Of a stretch of 20,867 bases of DNA, positions 7,525-14,903 are shown piece by piece (position 1 is the stretch's first letter; each line of letters starts with the position of its first letter). Position numbers and translations under genes: made by a program. Location of the stretch: contig DATFXL010000011.1 of the NCBI GenBank assembly GCA_035316025.1, positions 1-20,867 on the forward strand, given 5' to 3'. The notes below the pieces were generated by a model. That model was not told where the DNA came from. It made no database searches and saw nothing but the letters and a program-made list of their open reading frames with translations. The stretch comes from JALZAA01 sp035316025 (lineage in GTDB: Bacteria; Actinomycetota; Acidimicrobiia; IMCC26256; JACDBD01).

Positions 7525-8550
7525 TCACTCCTTCGTGTTCGGCCTCGGCCGCTTGGCGGCGCTGAGGCGTCCGACCTCGACAAGCCAACGGATGGTGTCC
7601 GCGAACGTCTCGCGGAGTGGGCGAGGCTCGACCAAGAGCGCGGTGCGCGTCTTGGAGTCGTCGCAGTGGGCCGCGCAGTTGAGGACCCAGATCCCTTCGC
7701 CCGTCCACGGCAGTTGTGAGCGCAGATGGCGCTGCATCATGTCCGCCGTTCGGCCAAAGGCGGCGAGGAACCGAGGCGGCAGAGTGATGCACGGGATGCG
7801 ACGGTCATCGAGGTCGGCGAGCGTATGAACGAGGTCAGGCATCGAGATGTAATGCCCGCCGACGAGGTATCTCCGTTGCCCTTGGCCCGGCTCCATCACC
7901 GCGACAAGTATCGCCGCGACGTCCCGGACGTCGGCGATGTGCATGCCGCCCGGCGGGACGACAGGAACGCGCCTCTTCAGCACGTTGGTGGCGAGTGTGA
8001 CACCCTCGCCGAAGTGGGGGTCGTGTGGACCCCACATTCCGGCGGGCAGCACGCTGACCACAGGTGCACCAGCGTCCTGGTGTCGCCGGGCGACAAGCTC
8101 CGAATCGGCCTTGGACCGGCTGTAGGGCCAGTTCACCTTCCTCACGGGCGAGTCGGAAGTGAGGACCTGTCCCTCGGCGGGCGGAAGGAGCGCGAGCTCG
8201 CTCGACACGTGGACAATGGGGTCGAGACCCATGCGGTAGGCAGCGCCGAGCACAGTCTCCGTGCCGCGAACGTTCACCGCGCGCATCTCGTCAGCCCGTC
8301 GAGGATCCATCGAGAACACCGAGGCGGCGTGTAGAACCCCCTCGCATCCGTCGAGCGCACTCTCCACGGCTACGGGATCGGTCACGTCGCCGATGCTCGT
8401 CTCGACGCCCGACACTCCAAGGGGCTCGAGCGCAGCGACGACCCTGTCAGGAGATCTCGCCAGTATCCGGACCTGATGTCCGGCCTTCGTCAGGGCGGCG
8501 ACGGCGTGCGAGCCCACGTAGCCCGTTCCTCCGGTGACGAGCACAAACAT
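7525..8550 (-). CDS. Extended SDR: NAD(P)-dependent epimerase / dihydroflavonol-reductase-like protein
   Basis: The 341-residue protein begins MFVLVTGGTGYVGSHAV, a Rossmann nucleotide-binding motif (G7-G13 region) at the very N-terminus. Active-site residues are Ser116/117 in HVSSELALL and the YSRSK motif (Tyr143, Lys147), the Tyr-x3-Lys pair of extended short-chain dehydrogenases. AVNVRGTETVLGAA and LPAGMWGPHDPHFGEG are also typical of NAD-dependent epimerase/dehydratase and 4-dihydroflavonol reductase-like proteins. The substrate is probably a sugar, ketone or aldehyde and cannot be fixed from sequence. It is first of a two-gene unit with the downstream hydrolase. A 19-bp motif shared with two other promoter regions lies 32 bp upstream of the ATG (8583-8601). 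Confidence 0.88.
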   Translation of the reverse strand: MFVLVTGGTGYVGSHAVAALTKAGHQVRILARSPDRVVAALEPLGVSGVETSIGDVTDPVAVESALDGCEGVLHAASVFSMDPRRADEMRAVNVRGTETVLGAAYRMGLDPIVHVSSELALLPPAEGQVLTSDSPVRKVNWPYSRSKADSELVARRHQDAGAPVVSVLPAGMWGPHDPHFGEGVTLATNVLKRRVPVVPPGGMHIADVRDVAAILVAVMEPGQGQRRYLVGGHYISMPDLVHTLADLDDRRIPCITLPPRFLAAFGRTADMMQRHLRSQLPWTGEGIWVLNCAAHCDDSKTRTALLVEPRPLRETFADTIRWLVEVGRLSAAKRPRPNTKE

Positions 8551-8582
8551 CTCGGCCAGCCTGATCCGGTTGGCCGCGCCGC

Positions 8583-8601
8583 GTATTGAACGAAGCGACT
8601 G
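8583..8601 (-). promoter_or_regulatory. Shared 19-bp motif, copy 1 (upstream of SDR gene)
   Basis: On the minus strand the sequence is CAGTCGCTTCGTTCAATAC, matching 17 of 19 bases of copy 2 (10633-10651). It lies 32 bp before the SDR ATG and points toward it. On the plus strand a GTATTG hexamer occurs at 8583-8588 and again at 8601-8606, an 18-bp direct repeat partly overlapping the motif. It could be a promoter element or an operator. Confidence 0.4.
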
Positions 8602-8658
8602 TATTGGGAGAGCGCCGGGCTTCGGTCGCGACCGGAAGTCAGGAGTTGACCGGCGACG

Positions 8659-9138
8659 TCAGGATCCCGCGAGCGCCTCGTCAGCGCGGTCGGTGACGAG
8701 CGTCAGCACCCTGCCCGCAGTTCGGAGATCGTCGGCCGGGATATCGCGGAACAGGCCGCTGACGATCGGTCCGATCGCTTCACGGACGTCGCGATGGAGC
8801 GCACGACCTGCATCCGTCAGCCGGATGAGGGATCGATTGTCTGGTACCGGCTGCACGACATCGGCGGCACGCAGGTCCGCGATCACCCCCCGAGCGGCCA
8901 CCTCGTCGGCCTTCAGTACACCCTCGATGCGCGCAACAAGCTCGCTTTCGTCGACTGGCGTTCCGCTTCCGGCGATGACGCTCAATGCGACCCAGTGGCG
9001 GTACGCAAGGCCGGTACTCGCGAGCGTTCGCTCCAGCAAGGCCCGCAGCGCGTTTTCCGCCTGACCGATGATCTGGGGGTTGAGGCCCAGGCCCGCGGGC
9101 ACACCTCCACCCGGACTCCTTGTCACGTCGGTGCTCAC
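8659..9138 (-). CDS. MarR-family winged-helix transcriptional regulator
   Basis: The 159-residue protein has the MarR pattern: an N-terminal dimerisation helix (QIIGQAENALRALLERTLAS), WVALSVIAGSG, a winged helix with VARIEGVLKADEVAARGVIADLRAADVVQPV and the wing DNRSLIRLTDAGRALHRDV, then a C-terminal dimerisation helix. The length is usual for the family. The GTG start at 9138 overlaps the TGA of the upstream hydrolase (GTGA), so the two are translationally coupled. A second GTG about 12 codons in, with GGAGGT upstream, is an alternative start. MarR proteins usually repress their own operon and nearby efflux or detoxification genes until a phenolic or oxidant ligand binds. It is the best-placed candidate regulator for the 19-bp motif, though nothing shows binding. 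Confidence 0.85.
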   Translation of the reverse strand: MSTDVTRSPGGGVPAGLGLNPQIIGQAENALRALLERTLASTGLAYRHWVALSVIAGSGTPVDESELVARIEGVLKADEVAARGVIADLRAADVVQPVPDNRSLIRLTDAGRALHRDVREAIGPIVSGLFRDIPADDLRTAGRVLTLVTDRADEALAGS

Positions 9139-9962
9139 GGCTCGTCTTCCTTTGTCGGATCGAGGAAGCCGGTGATCATGGAGTGCAACCAGTCGACGCG
9201 CTCGAGGAGTCCGACATGGGAGGTTCCGGGGAGAACGGCAAGCTGCGAAGCGGGGAGCCCGACAAGGTCGCCGACGACGCCGCCCCCGAGCAATCGGAAC
9301 ATCTCCATCGTGTGTTCGGGACGGACGATGTCGGAATCCCCGATCATGAGCAGCGTCGGCGCCTGCAGCGATCGCACCTCATCGGCCGACCAGCCGGCGA
9401 AGCCGGCGTCGAGCTCGCCCACCTTGGCGACGAGGGTCGGCCACGCGGCCGGATCGGGCGCCACGTCGAGGTAGGCATGGTGCCAGGGTGACCCGGCGAG
9501 GTCCTCGGGTGTGGGTGATCCGGATCCCGGCTGCATCTCGGGATAGAGCCCGTCGGGGCGGTAGCAAGTCCCCCCCGCCACGACGAGCCGACGAACCACG
9601 CTCGGGTGCCGGAGTGCGAGCTGGAAGGCGGCGGCGCCGCCCATGCTGTAACCCACGAAATCGGCCGCGTCGATGTCGAGCGCGAGCAAGAGCCCAGCAA
9701 GGTCGTCCCCCATCTGCTCGTACGACAACGGGCGGTCGACATCAGGAGTACGCCCGTGTCCTTGGAGCTCGGCGGCGATGACCCTGCGTGTCCTCGCGAG
9801 CATCGGCATCAGGTTCGCAAAACAGCTCTCGATGGTGCCCATAGCGCCGGGAAGGAGCACGAGCGGTTGCCCTTCGCCGTGGATCTCGTAGTACATGGTG
9901 AGGTTGTTCACATTCGCGTAGCCGCGCGCCGCGTCCCATGGACGCGAAGGATCGTTCGTCAC
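9135..9962 (-). CDS. Alpha/beta hydrolase with Ser nucleophile
   Basis: The 275-residue protein begins with a short leader then LTMYYEIHGEGQPLVLLPGA, the usual first strands and oxyanion loop. The nucleophile elbow is FVGYSMGGAAA (Ser106). The acid is probably Asp209 or Asp211 in MIGDSDIVRPEHT, and the base His249 in PGTSHVGLL. This is the esterase/lactonase/aminoacrylate-hydrolase-like branch of the superfamily; substrate unknown. GTG 9962 was chosen because GAGGAG lies six bases upstream and the product then has the family's usual length; a longer reading to 10292 only runs antisense through the reductase gene. It follows the DHFR-like gene by 41 bp and overlaps the MarR start by four bases, so DHFR-hydrolase-MarR forms a probable operon. 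Confidence 0.87.
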   Translation of the reverse strand: MTNDPSRPWDAARGYANVNNLTMYYEIHGEGQPLVLLPGAMGTIESCFANLMPMLARTRRVIAAELQGHGRTPDVDRPLSYEQMGDDLAGLLLALDIDAADFVGYSMGGAAAFQLALRHPSVVRRLVVAGGTCYRPDGLYPEMQPGSGSPTPEDLAGSPWHHAYLDVAPDPAAWPTLVAKVGELDAGFAGWSADEVRSLQAPTLLMIGDSDIVRPEHTMEMFRLLGGGVVGDLVGLPASQLAVLPGTSHVGLLERVDWLHSMITGFLDPTKEDEP

Positions 9963-10003
9963 CGCGTGCTCCTCTTCCGCGGAAATGCCGGCCTCGGTGC
10001 CGA

Positions 10004-10582
10004 TCAGAGCAAGATCGGCTCCGGCTCGTAATCCGCGATCATGACCCCTGTGCTCGTCGTGCTGACATCGACGAGGCGCAAGGGCTTCTCCTCGCTTGCC
10101 TCCCGGAACAGGCGCTTGCCCTGCCCCAAGACGACCGGATGGATCATGATCCGGTACTGATCGATCAGGTCGTGCTCCAACAGCGTGTTGAGGAGAGCGC
10201 CGCTGCCGTAGAGCAACAGATTCCGATCCCTCTGCTCTTTCAGCTTCGCGACCGCTTCGGGAACGTCGCCCGTGATGATCGAGGCGTTCCATTCCGCGCT
10301 CTTCAGGGTTCGCGAGGCCACATACTTCGGCATCGCGTTCATCCGCTTGGCGAACTCGCCCTCTTCGTCTTCCATCTCGGGCCAGGTGGCCGCGAACCCC
10401 TCGTACGTGACGCGACCGAGCAGGAGGGCATCGCTCGCGAACAGGAGCTCGGCCTGGACCTTCGCGAGCTCATCGTTCCAGTACGGGTTGCTCCATGCGC
10501 CCCGTTCGATCTCTCCCATTCCGCCGGGGTCCTGCATGACGCCATCGGCTGTCACGTATTCGGCGGCAACGATCCTGCTCAT
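10004..10582 (-). CDS. Dihydrofolate-reductase-family (RibD C-terminal domain-like) reductase
   Basis: The 192-residue protein begins MSRIVAAEYVTADGVMQDPG and contains LLLGRVTYEGFAATWP, ITGDVPEAVAKLK, LLLYGSGALLNTLLEHDLID and MIHPVVLGQGKRLF. These are the markers of the DHFR/RibD C-terminal fold that binds NADPH (LLGRxTYE and the GSG loop). Family members reduce pterin- or riboflavin-pathway-like substrates, but these short stand-alone proteins mostly lack a known substrate. GGGAGG precedes the ATG by five bases. The gene starts a unit with the Ser hydrolase and the MarR gene. A copy of the shared 19-bp motif lies 50 bp upstream (10633-10651). A second member of the same family, clearly diverged, is at 13831-14397. 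Confidence 0.9.
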   Translation of the reverse strand: MSRIVAAEYVTADGVMQDPGGMGEIERGAWSNPYWNDELAKVQAELLFASDALLLGRVTYEGFAATWPEMEDEEGEFAKRMNAMPKYVASRTLKSAEWNASIITGDVPEAVAKLKEQRDRNLLLYGSGALLNTLLEHDLIDQYRIMIHPVVLGQGKRLFREASEEKPLRLVDVSTTSTGVMIADYEPEPILL

Positions 10583-10632
10583 GGGTCCCTCCCGCTTGTC
10601 CTCGCGAGAGTTTGTGCCCCTTCGCGGGTTCG

Positions 10633-10651
10633 GTCTTGAACGCAGCGACTG
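10633..10651 (-). promoter_or_regulatory. Shared 19-bp motif, copy 2 (upstream of DHFR-hydrolase-MarR operon)
   Basis: On the minus strand the sequence is CAGTCGCTGCGTTCAAGAC. Its last 15 bases are identical to copy 3 at 11867-11881, and 17 of 19 bases match copy 1. It sits in the 90-bp gap between the AraC stop and the DHFR-like start, 50 bp before the ATG, pointing toward the gene. Confidence 0.42.
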
Positions 10652-10672
10652 GAATCGCGGATCTGCCGTGGA

Positions 10673-11599
10673 CTAACCGAGGCGCGGTCGGTTGACCAGT
10701 GGCCGCAGCGAGAGGCCGCCAGGGGTCCGACCCAGGAATCGCCGCGCCGTTCGAGTGAAGTGCGCCTGGTCGGCGAAACCTGCCGAGGTCGCCGCCGTCG
10801 CTGTCGTGCCATAAGGCAACCAGGCAATTGCCCGCGCCAGCCGAGACCACAGCCGCAACTGCGTCAATGGCACCCCGATGTTCTCGTTCGCAAGGGCACG
10901 CAACCGCGATGCGGAGATCCCGACATCTGCGGCCAGTCCGTCGAGCCGACCTGCCTCCGGCAGCGCCTCGATGACGAACGCGAGCCGTGAGTCGAGCGCG
11001 CCGATGCGCCCCACGAGTGTCGCGAGCTCCACCATCGAGCCGGAAAGGTCGGTCCCGTGGTCGACGTCGAGCGCGTCCAATACACGTCGAGCGGTATCGG
11101 AACCGATCGTGCGGGGTCGCATGCTTTGCGGCCGCGCCGACCTCCACGCATTTGCGTACACGGCGACGTGCGGCCCGTCCGTGGCAGCGCGGTACTGGAT
11201 CTGGGGGGCAAGCAGCACCCCGTCGTTGCGTACTCGCACCACGTCGCCGGCGACCACCGTGACCGTGCCTCCGTCGACCGGTAACAGGAGCGTCCAAGCC
11301 GGATGCGCGTGATCGGCGGCCATTCGAGCGGAAGTCGTTTCGGAGAACACGCTCATCTCGGGGCACTGGGCAAAGGTCACCTGGCGAAGGTGCCGCTCGA
11401 GGCGCCACGAGGTCGGCCCCTCGGCGCTGGAGCCCGTCCCGATGGTGAAGTCGGGATTGGGCGCAACGCGGTGCAGCGAAGTTCCGGATGCGCCAGCGCC
11501 TCTTGGCGCTCGCTGAGTCAGGCGGTGATTGCCGGGTCGGGGAACCGATGCGGATCCAACGGATTGCTTGTCACTGCGCTCTGCAGATTCGACGTTCAT
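10673..11599 (-). CDS. AraC-family transcriptional regulator (copy 1)
   Basis: The 308-residue protein has a cupin-like sensing domain with AHPAWTLLLPVDGGTVTVVAGD and QYRAATDGPHVAVYANAWR. A C-terminal AraC/XylS double helix-turn-helix follows: GLAADVGISASRLRALANENIGVPLTQLRLWSRL for the first, and SAGFADQAHFTRTARRFLGRTPG for the second, the usual signature. It is close to the AraC protein at 15666-16514, about three quarters identical by eye from GPTSWRLER to the end. The ATG at 11599 has GAGG seven bases upstream and gives a roughly 65-residue leader that the paralogue lacks; no standard start lies nearer the domain, so the leader may be real. The 494-bp region upstream separates it from the DHA2 pump gene. 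Confidence 0.87.
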   Translation of the reverse strand: MNVESAERSDKQSVGSASVPRPGNHRLTQRAPRGAGASGTSLHRVAPNPDFTIGTGSSAEGPTSWRLERHLRQVTFAQCPEMSVFSETTSARMAADHAHPAWTLLLPVDGGTVTVVAGDVVRVRNDGVLLAPQIQYRAATDGPHVAVYANAWRSARPQSMRPRTIGSDTARRVLDALDVDHGTDLSGSMVELATLVGRIGALDSRLAFVIEALPEAGRLDGLAADVGISASRLRALANENIGVPLTQLRLWSRLARAIAWLPYGTTATAATSAGFADQAHFTRTARRFLGRTPGGLSLRPLVNRPRLG

Positions 11600-11628
11600 C
11601 GCGTGGCCTCGTGGTCGATGCGCCAACT

Positions 11629-11649
11629 TTGTGAACACTGCGCTCACAA
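11629..11649. promoter_or_regulatory. Inverted repeat TTGTGA-N9-TCACAA, possible operator of AraC copy 1
   Basis: The arms TTGTGA (11629-11634) and TCACAA (11644-11649) are exact inverted copies separated by nine bases. The site lies about 30 bp upstream of the AraC ATG, where a repressor or autoregulator would act. It looks like a CRP half-site pair, but the spacer is nine, not the six bases of CRP sites. Confidence 0.3.
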
Positions 11650-11711
11650 GCTCGCCCTCGGCAGGCAACCACCAGGGAAGAGAGCTGCGATGTCTTCGGT
11701 ATTGCGTGACT

Positions 11712-11728
11712 GTTACGAGCTGGTTACG
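11712..11728. promoter_or_regulatory. Direct repeat GTTACG spaced by one helical turn
   Basis: GTTACG occurs at 11712-11717 and again at 11723-11728, an 11-bp period that puts both on one DNA face. AraC-family proteins often bind direct repeats, so this could be a binding site for the adjacent regulator. With only six bases per repeat it may be chance. Confidence 0.2.
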
Positions 11729-11862
11729 GCGTCGGCTGTGCGATCAGCGGCGCCACCGCCGAGCCGTCGGAATCGAAGTTCGGGTGTCCACCCGGGTGGC
11801 GTCGGATGGGTGCTGACCTGCGCAATGTAGCAACCCTCGTGGAGAGAAATGCGCTCCTTTCT

Positions 11863-11881
11863 CAAGCGCTGCGTTCAAGAC
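11863..11881 (+). promoter_or_regulatory. Shared 19-bp motif, copy 3 (upstream of DHA2 transporter, distal)
   Basis: CAAGCGCTGCGTTCAAGAC on the plus strand matches copy 2 in 17 of 19 bases, with the last 15 identical. It lies 212 bp before the DHA2 ATG and points toward it. A second copy is 113 bp closer. Confidence 0.38.
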
Positions 11882-11975
11882 AGCCGAGCGACGTGACCAT
11901 GGGCAAGGTGATCTCGCGCGAGGTTCTTCGCCCGAGTCTCGGCGGCCCCTCGTGGTTGCAACGTCGAAGCTGGGG

Positions 11976-11994
11976 CGGTCGATTCGTTCAAGAC
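11976..11994 (+). promoter_or_regulatory. Shared 19-bp motif, copy 4 (upstream of DHA2 transporter, proximal)
   Basis: CGGTCGATTCGTTCAAGAC on the plus strand matches copy 2 in 16 of 19 bases, including the full CGTTCAAGAC core. It lies 99 bp before the DHA2 ATG in the same orientation as copy 3. Confidence 0.38.
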
Positions 11995-12093
11995 GTGTGG
12001 GCGCGAACGTGGTCCCCTTCCGAGTGATCGATCCGCTCGAGCTCGTAGGGCCCCGATGAACCCACGACGCACACGGGCCCGAAAGGAGATTCG

Positions 12094-13773
12094 ATGGCCA
12101 GTCCCGTGGTCCAGCAGCGACACCGAGGCGCGATCCTCCTCACGCTGTGCTTCGCGGTGCTCGCGATCAACCTCGACACGACGATCGTGAACGTTGCGCT
12201 CCCCACCTTGGTTCGTGACCTCGACGCCTCGACACGTGAACTGCAGTGGATCGTCGACGCGTATGCGCTCGTGTTCGCAGCTCTGGTTCTCGCCGCCGGC
12301 AGCATCAGCGACCGCGTCGGACGCAAAGGTGCGCTCCTCGTCGGCCTCGCCATCTTCGGCACCGGCAGCGTGATCGGATCGCAGTGCAGCTCGCCGGGCC
12401 AGCTCATCGCGGTGCGCGCATTCATCGGCCTCGGCGCGGCCGTCATCTTCCCGGCCACTCTGTCGATCATCTCCAACGTCTTCACGGGCCGCGCTGAGCG
12501 GGCCAAGGCCATCGGCTTGTGGGGAGCGATGACGGGCCTCGGCGTCGCCGCCGGACCGATCTGTGGGGGCTGGCTCCTCGAGCGCTTCTGGTGGGGCAGC
12601 GTGTTCCTCGCGCTCGTTCCCGTGGCCGCGATCGTCGCTGCGCTGGTGGCATGGGTAGTGCCGACCTCACGCGACCCCCACGCGCCGCGCTTCGACCGCG
12701 GTGGGCTCGTCCTTTCGACGGCTGCAATCGGAACGCTCGTGTACACGATCATCGAGGCTCCGGACGCCGGGTGGTCCTCCGTACGAAGTGTCGTCGGCTT
12801 TGCCACCGCTGCAGTGCTGCTCGCAGTGTTCGTGTGGTGGGAGCGTCGCACGTGGGCGCCCATGCTGGACGTGCGTCTCTTCGAGAACCTTCGGTTCTCG
12901 GCAGCGAGCGGATCGGTGACCGTCGCGTTCTTCGCGTTGTTCGGCTTCATCTTCATGGTCACCCTGTACTTCCAGTTCCTCAAGGCCTACAGCCCCTTCG
13001 AGACCGGCATCCGCATCCTTCCCGTCGCCGTTTCGTTGGCCCTCGCGGCGGTCATCGGCACGAGACTCGCGGTGAGAGTCGGAAACAAGGCGGTGGTCTC
13101 GACGGGGCTCGGATCGATCGCGATCGCGTTCTTGTGGGTCTCCACCGCCTCGGCCGCCACTCCTTACGTCGAGCTCGCGGGCCAGATGATCCTGCTCGGG
13201 ACCGGCCTCGGCCTCACGAGCGCGCCCGCCACGGAAGCGATCATGGGCGTCGTCCCCAAGGAGAAGGCCGGCATCGGCTCGGCCATGAACGACGCCACCC
13301 GCGAGCTCGGCGGCACGCTCGGCGTCGCGGTCATCGGCAGCGTGTTCGCCTCCCTGTACGCCGCGGGACTCGCACTCCCCGCCGGGTTGCCCCCCCGGGC
13401 GGCGCAGGCCGCTCGCGAGTCCGTCGGCGGCGCGTTCATCGCCGCCCGGAGGATCGCCGACGCCGGCCTCGGCCCTCTCGCCGCGCAGCTGAGAGCGACG
13501 GCATCGGCGGCGTTCTTCGACGGCTTCGCCGCCGGCTGCTTGGTCGCGGCCGGGGTCGCCGCCGCCGGCGCCATCGCCGCAGCCATTCTGCTTCCCGCGC
13601 AGCCCATCGTCGCCCACGACGAGCCGTCAGCCGACGCGGCCGCCATGAACGAGGGCGCAGCGACGCCAGGCGTGGACGGCGTCGATTCCATCTCCAGCAC
13701 GCCGGCGGTGGCCACGAAAACGACTCACCGGCTAGCACGAGCTCAACGATCGACGCGCGACCCCGCGCAGTGA
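12094..13773 (+). CDS. DHA2 (EmrB/QacA-type) MFS drug:proton antiporter
   Basis: The 559-residue protein has the 14-helix DHA2 layout. Helix 1 carries LDTTIVNVALPTL (motif D1), followed by WIVDAYALVFAALVLAAGSI and the loop SDRVGRKGALLVG (motif A). GLGVAAGPICGGWLLE in helix 5 is the antiporter motif C. Conserved SAPATEAIMGVVPKEKAGIG and AMNDATRELGGTLGVAVIGS appear in the second half. A low-complexity tail of about 50 residues follows the last helix. AAAGGAG lies six bases before the ATG. Such pumps export drugs, dyes or toxic metabolites using proton motive force; the substrate is not known. Two copies of the 19-bp motif and the divergent AraC gene lie upstream, and the second DHFR-like gene follows 57 bp downstream, probably cotranscribed. 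Confidence 0.93.
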   Translation: MASPVVQQRHRGAILLTLCFAVLAINLDTTIVNVALPTLVRDLDASTRELQWIVDAYALVFAALVLAAGSISDRVGRKGALLVGLAIFGTGSVIGSQCSSPGQLIAVRAFIGLGAAVIFPATLSIISNVFTGRAERAKAIGLWGAMTGLGVAAGPICGGWLLERFWWGSVFLALVPVAAIVAALVAWVVPTSRDPHAPRFDRGGLVLSTAAIGTLVYTIIEAPDAGWSSVRSVVGFATAAVLLAVFVWWERRTWAPMLDVRLFENLRFSAASGSVTVAFFALFGFIFMVTLYFQFLKAYSPFETGIRILPVAVSLALAAVIGTRLAVRVGNKAVVSTGLGSIAIAFLWVSTASAATPYVELAGQMILLGTGLGLTSAPATEAIMGVVPKEKAGIGSAMNDATRELGGTLGVAVIGSVFASLYAAGLALPAGLPPRAAQAARESVGGAFIAARRIADAGLGPLAAQLRATASAAFFDGFAAGCLVAAGVAAAGAIAAAILLPAQPIVAHDEPSADAAAMNEGAATPGVDGVDSISSTPAVATKTTHRLARAQRSTRDPAQ

Positions 13774-13830
13774 TTCAGGACACCACGGGCGGGCAGCGAG
13801 ATGCTCCGTTGCAGCAGATTGGAGTGAGCC

Positions 13831-14397
13831 ATGCGAAAGGTCATCGAGTCCACCCTCATCTCGGCGGATGGGGTCATTGGGGAACCACACACGTGGACCG
13901 GTGAACACTTCGGCGAGGACGCCGTGGCTCGGGCCCTCGAGCAGATGCGCCGGACGGACACAATGGTCATGGGCCGCGGGACCTACGACACGTTCTCGAC
14001 GATGTGGGCCAATCCAACAGACGACTATTCATCGGCGATCTACAACATGAAGAAGTACGTCTTCTCATCCACGATGGAGCGAGCCGAGTGGAACAACACC
14101 GAGGTCGCCAGAGGAGACGTCGCGCCCACCGTCGGCGAGCTCAAAGCACGGGAGGGACAAGACATCGTCCTCTATGGACACGGTGGCGTCGGCCAAGCGC
14201 TTCTCGAAGGCGGGATGCTCGACGAGCTCAAACTGTGGGTCCACCCCGTCGTCGTGGGGTCGGGGACGCTGCTGTTCCGCCCGGGCAAGAGCACCAAGCT
14301 CACCCTGTCGCGGACCGAAACGACTGCCACCGGCGTGGTCATCCTCACCTACCGCGCGAACCACATGACCCGGGGCGCCGGCGGGGAACGACGGTGA
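13831..14397 (+). CDS. Dihydrofolate-reductase-family (RibD C-terminal domain-like) reductase, second copy
   Basis: The 188-residue protein shows MRKVIESTLISADGVIGEP, TMVMGRGTYDTFSTMW, ARGDVAPTVGELKA, IVLYGHGGVGQALLEGGMLDEL and WVHPVVVGSGTLLF, the same order of motifs as the gene at 10004-10582 but with low overall identity. It therefore belongs to a different subgroup and is not a recent duplicate. NADPH-dependent reductase activity is expected from the fold; the substrate is unknown. TTGGAG precedes the ATG by seven bases. It lies downstream of the DHA2 pump on the same strand and meets the convergent hypothetical gene with only three bases between stop codons. Confidence 0.9.
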   Translation: MRKVIESTLISADGVIGEPHTWTGEHFGEDAVARALEQMRRTDTMVMGRGTYDTFSTMWANPTDDYSSAIYNMKKYVFSSTMERAEWNNTEVARGDVAPTVGELKAREGQDIVLYGHGGVGQALLEGGMLDELKLWVHPVVVGSGTLLFRPGKSTKLTLSRTETTATGVVILTYRANHMTRGAGGERR

Positions 14398-14400
14398 AAC

Positions 14401-14853
14401 TCAGCGGCGGCGGCGCGGAGGGCCGTCACGCTCCGAGCGCGGAACGCCAAGCGTGTCGAGGCGGTGAGCGACGTCGGTGACGACCTCGTCGACCTTCGTG
14501 GCGGGACGCCGCCCAGCGCGGTTCACCGCCCACGACGCCAGCCGGTCGCCCAACTGATCGAGCTCAACTGTCGCGAGCAAAAGCGCGGTGACGTCGCGGT
14601 GCGAACCGGTCGGTGCCGGCGGATCGTCGCCCATGGTCGCCCAGATCGTCGGACCGTTACGCTCGAGGAGCTTGCCGTGACGGTTCAGCGCACCCTCGGC
14701 ACGGCGCACGACTTCGAGAAGCCGGGCCGCGCGTTCCGGCTCCGGCTGCGCGTACCGGACGAGGGCTGCACGTAGGCTCCAGTCGTCGACACGGGGTCGC
14801 TCGGCAAAGTCGATCAGCCGCGCCAGCTCCGGGGGTTCGACCTCGACGGGCAT
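14401..14853 (-). CDS. Hypothetical protein, soluble, alpha-helical and charged
   Basis: I do not recognise a family. The 150-residue product starts MPVEVEPPELARLIDFAERP and contains WSLRAALVRYAQPEPERAAR, LLEVVRRAEGALNRHGKLL, HRDVTALLLATVELDQLGDR and a basic Pro/Arg-rich end. It has no signal peptide or membrane segment and reads like a helical protein with repeated Ala/Leu/Arg/Glu heptad-like stretches. Third-position GC is high in this frame, and the opposite strand offers only short overlapping readings, which supports it being real. The ATG at 14853 lacks a Shine-Dalgarno sequence. It lies convergent with the DHFR-like gene and 50 bp divergent from the methyltransferase. Confidence 0.6.
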   Translation of the reverse strand: MPVEVEPPELARLIDFAERPRVDDWSLRAALVRYAQPEPERAARLLEVVRRAEGALNRHGKLLERNGPTIWATMGDDPPAPTGSHRDVTALLLATVELDQLGDRLASWAVNRAGRRPATKVDEVVTDVAHRLDTLGVPRSERDGPPRRRR

Positions 14854-14903
14854 GAGAGTCAGCTTACGAACGCGAGCACCGCGGCGAGGCGCCGGGCAGT
14901 GAC

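Larger units (their letters stand above)
11600..12093 (-). other. 494-bp divergent intergenic region between AraC copy 1 and the DHA2 transporter
   Basis: No convincing gene is present; a 73-codon plus-strand ORF at 11806-12027 has no domain-like sequence. The region holds an inverted repeat (11629-11649), a GTTACG direct repeat (11712-11728) and two copies of the 19-bp motif (11863-11881, 11976-11994). A good AAAGGAG lies just before the DHA2 ATG. No clear sigma-70 -35/-10 pair and no rho-independent terminator were recognised. A small RNA cannot be excluded by eye. Confidence 0.6.

Noticed and set aside
7523..7792. Longer start for the Asp hydrolase (370 residues)
   Set aside because: The extension overlaps the SDR gene in another frame and is low-complexity; the ATG at 7522 has a strong Shine-Dalgarno sequence and family-typical N-terminus.
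11806..12027. 73-codon ORF in the DHA2 upstream region
   Set aside because: It has no Shine-Dalgarno sequence and no recognisable domain, and it contains two copies of the regulatory motif.
12667..13617. 316-codon minus-strand ORF inside the DHA2 pump
   Set aside because: It is fully antisense to an intact 14-helix transporter and rich in Gly/Asp/Arg/Glu without recognisable motifs.
12519..13904. 461-codon plus-strand ORF overlapping the DHA2 pump
   Set aside because: It is an Arg-rich out-of-frame shadow of a clearly coding frame.
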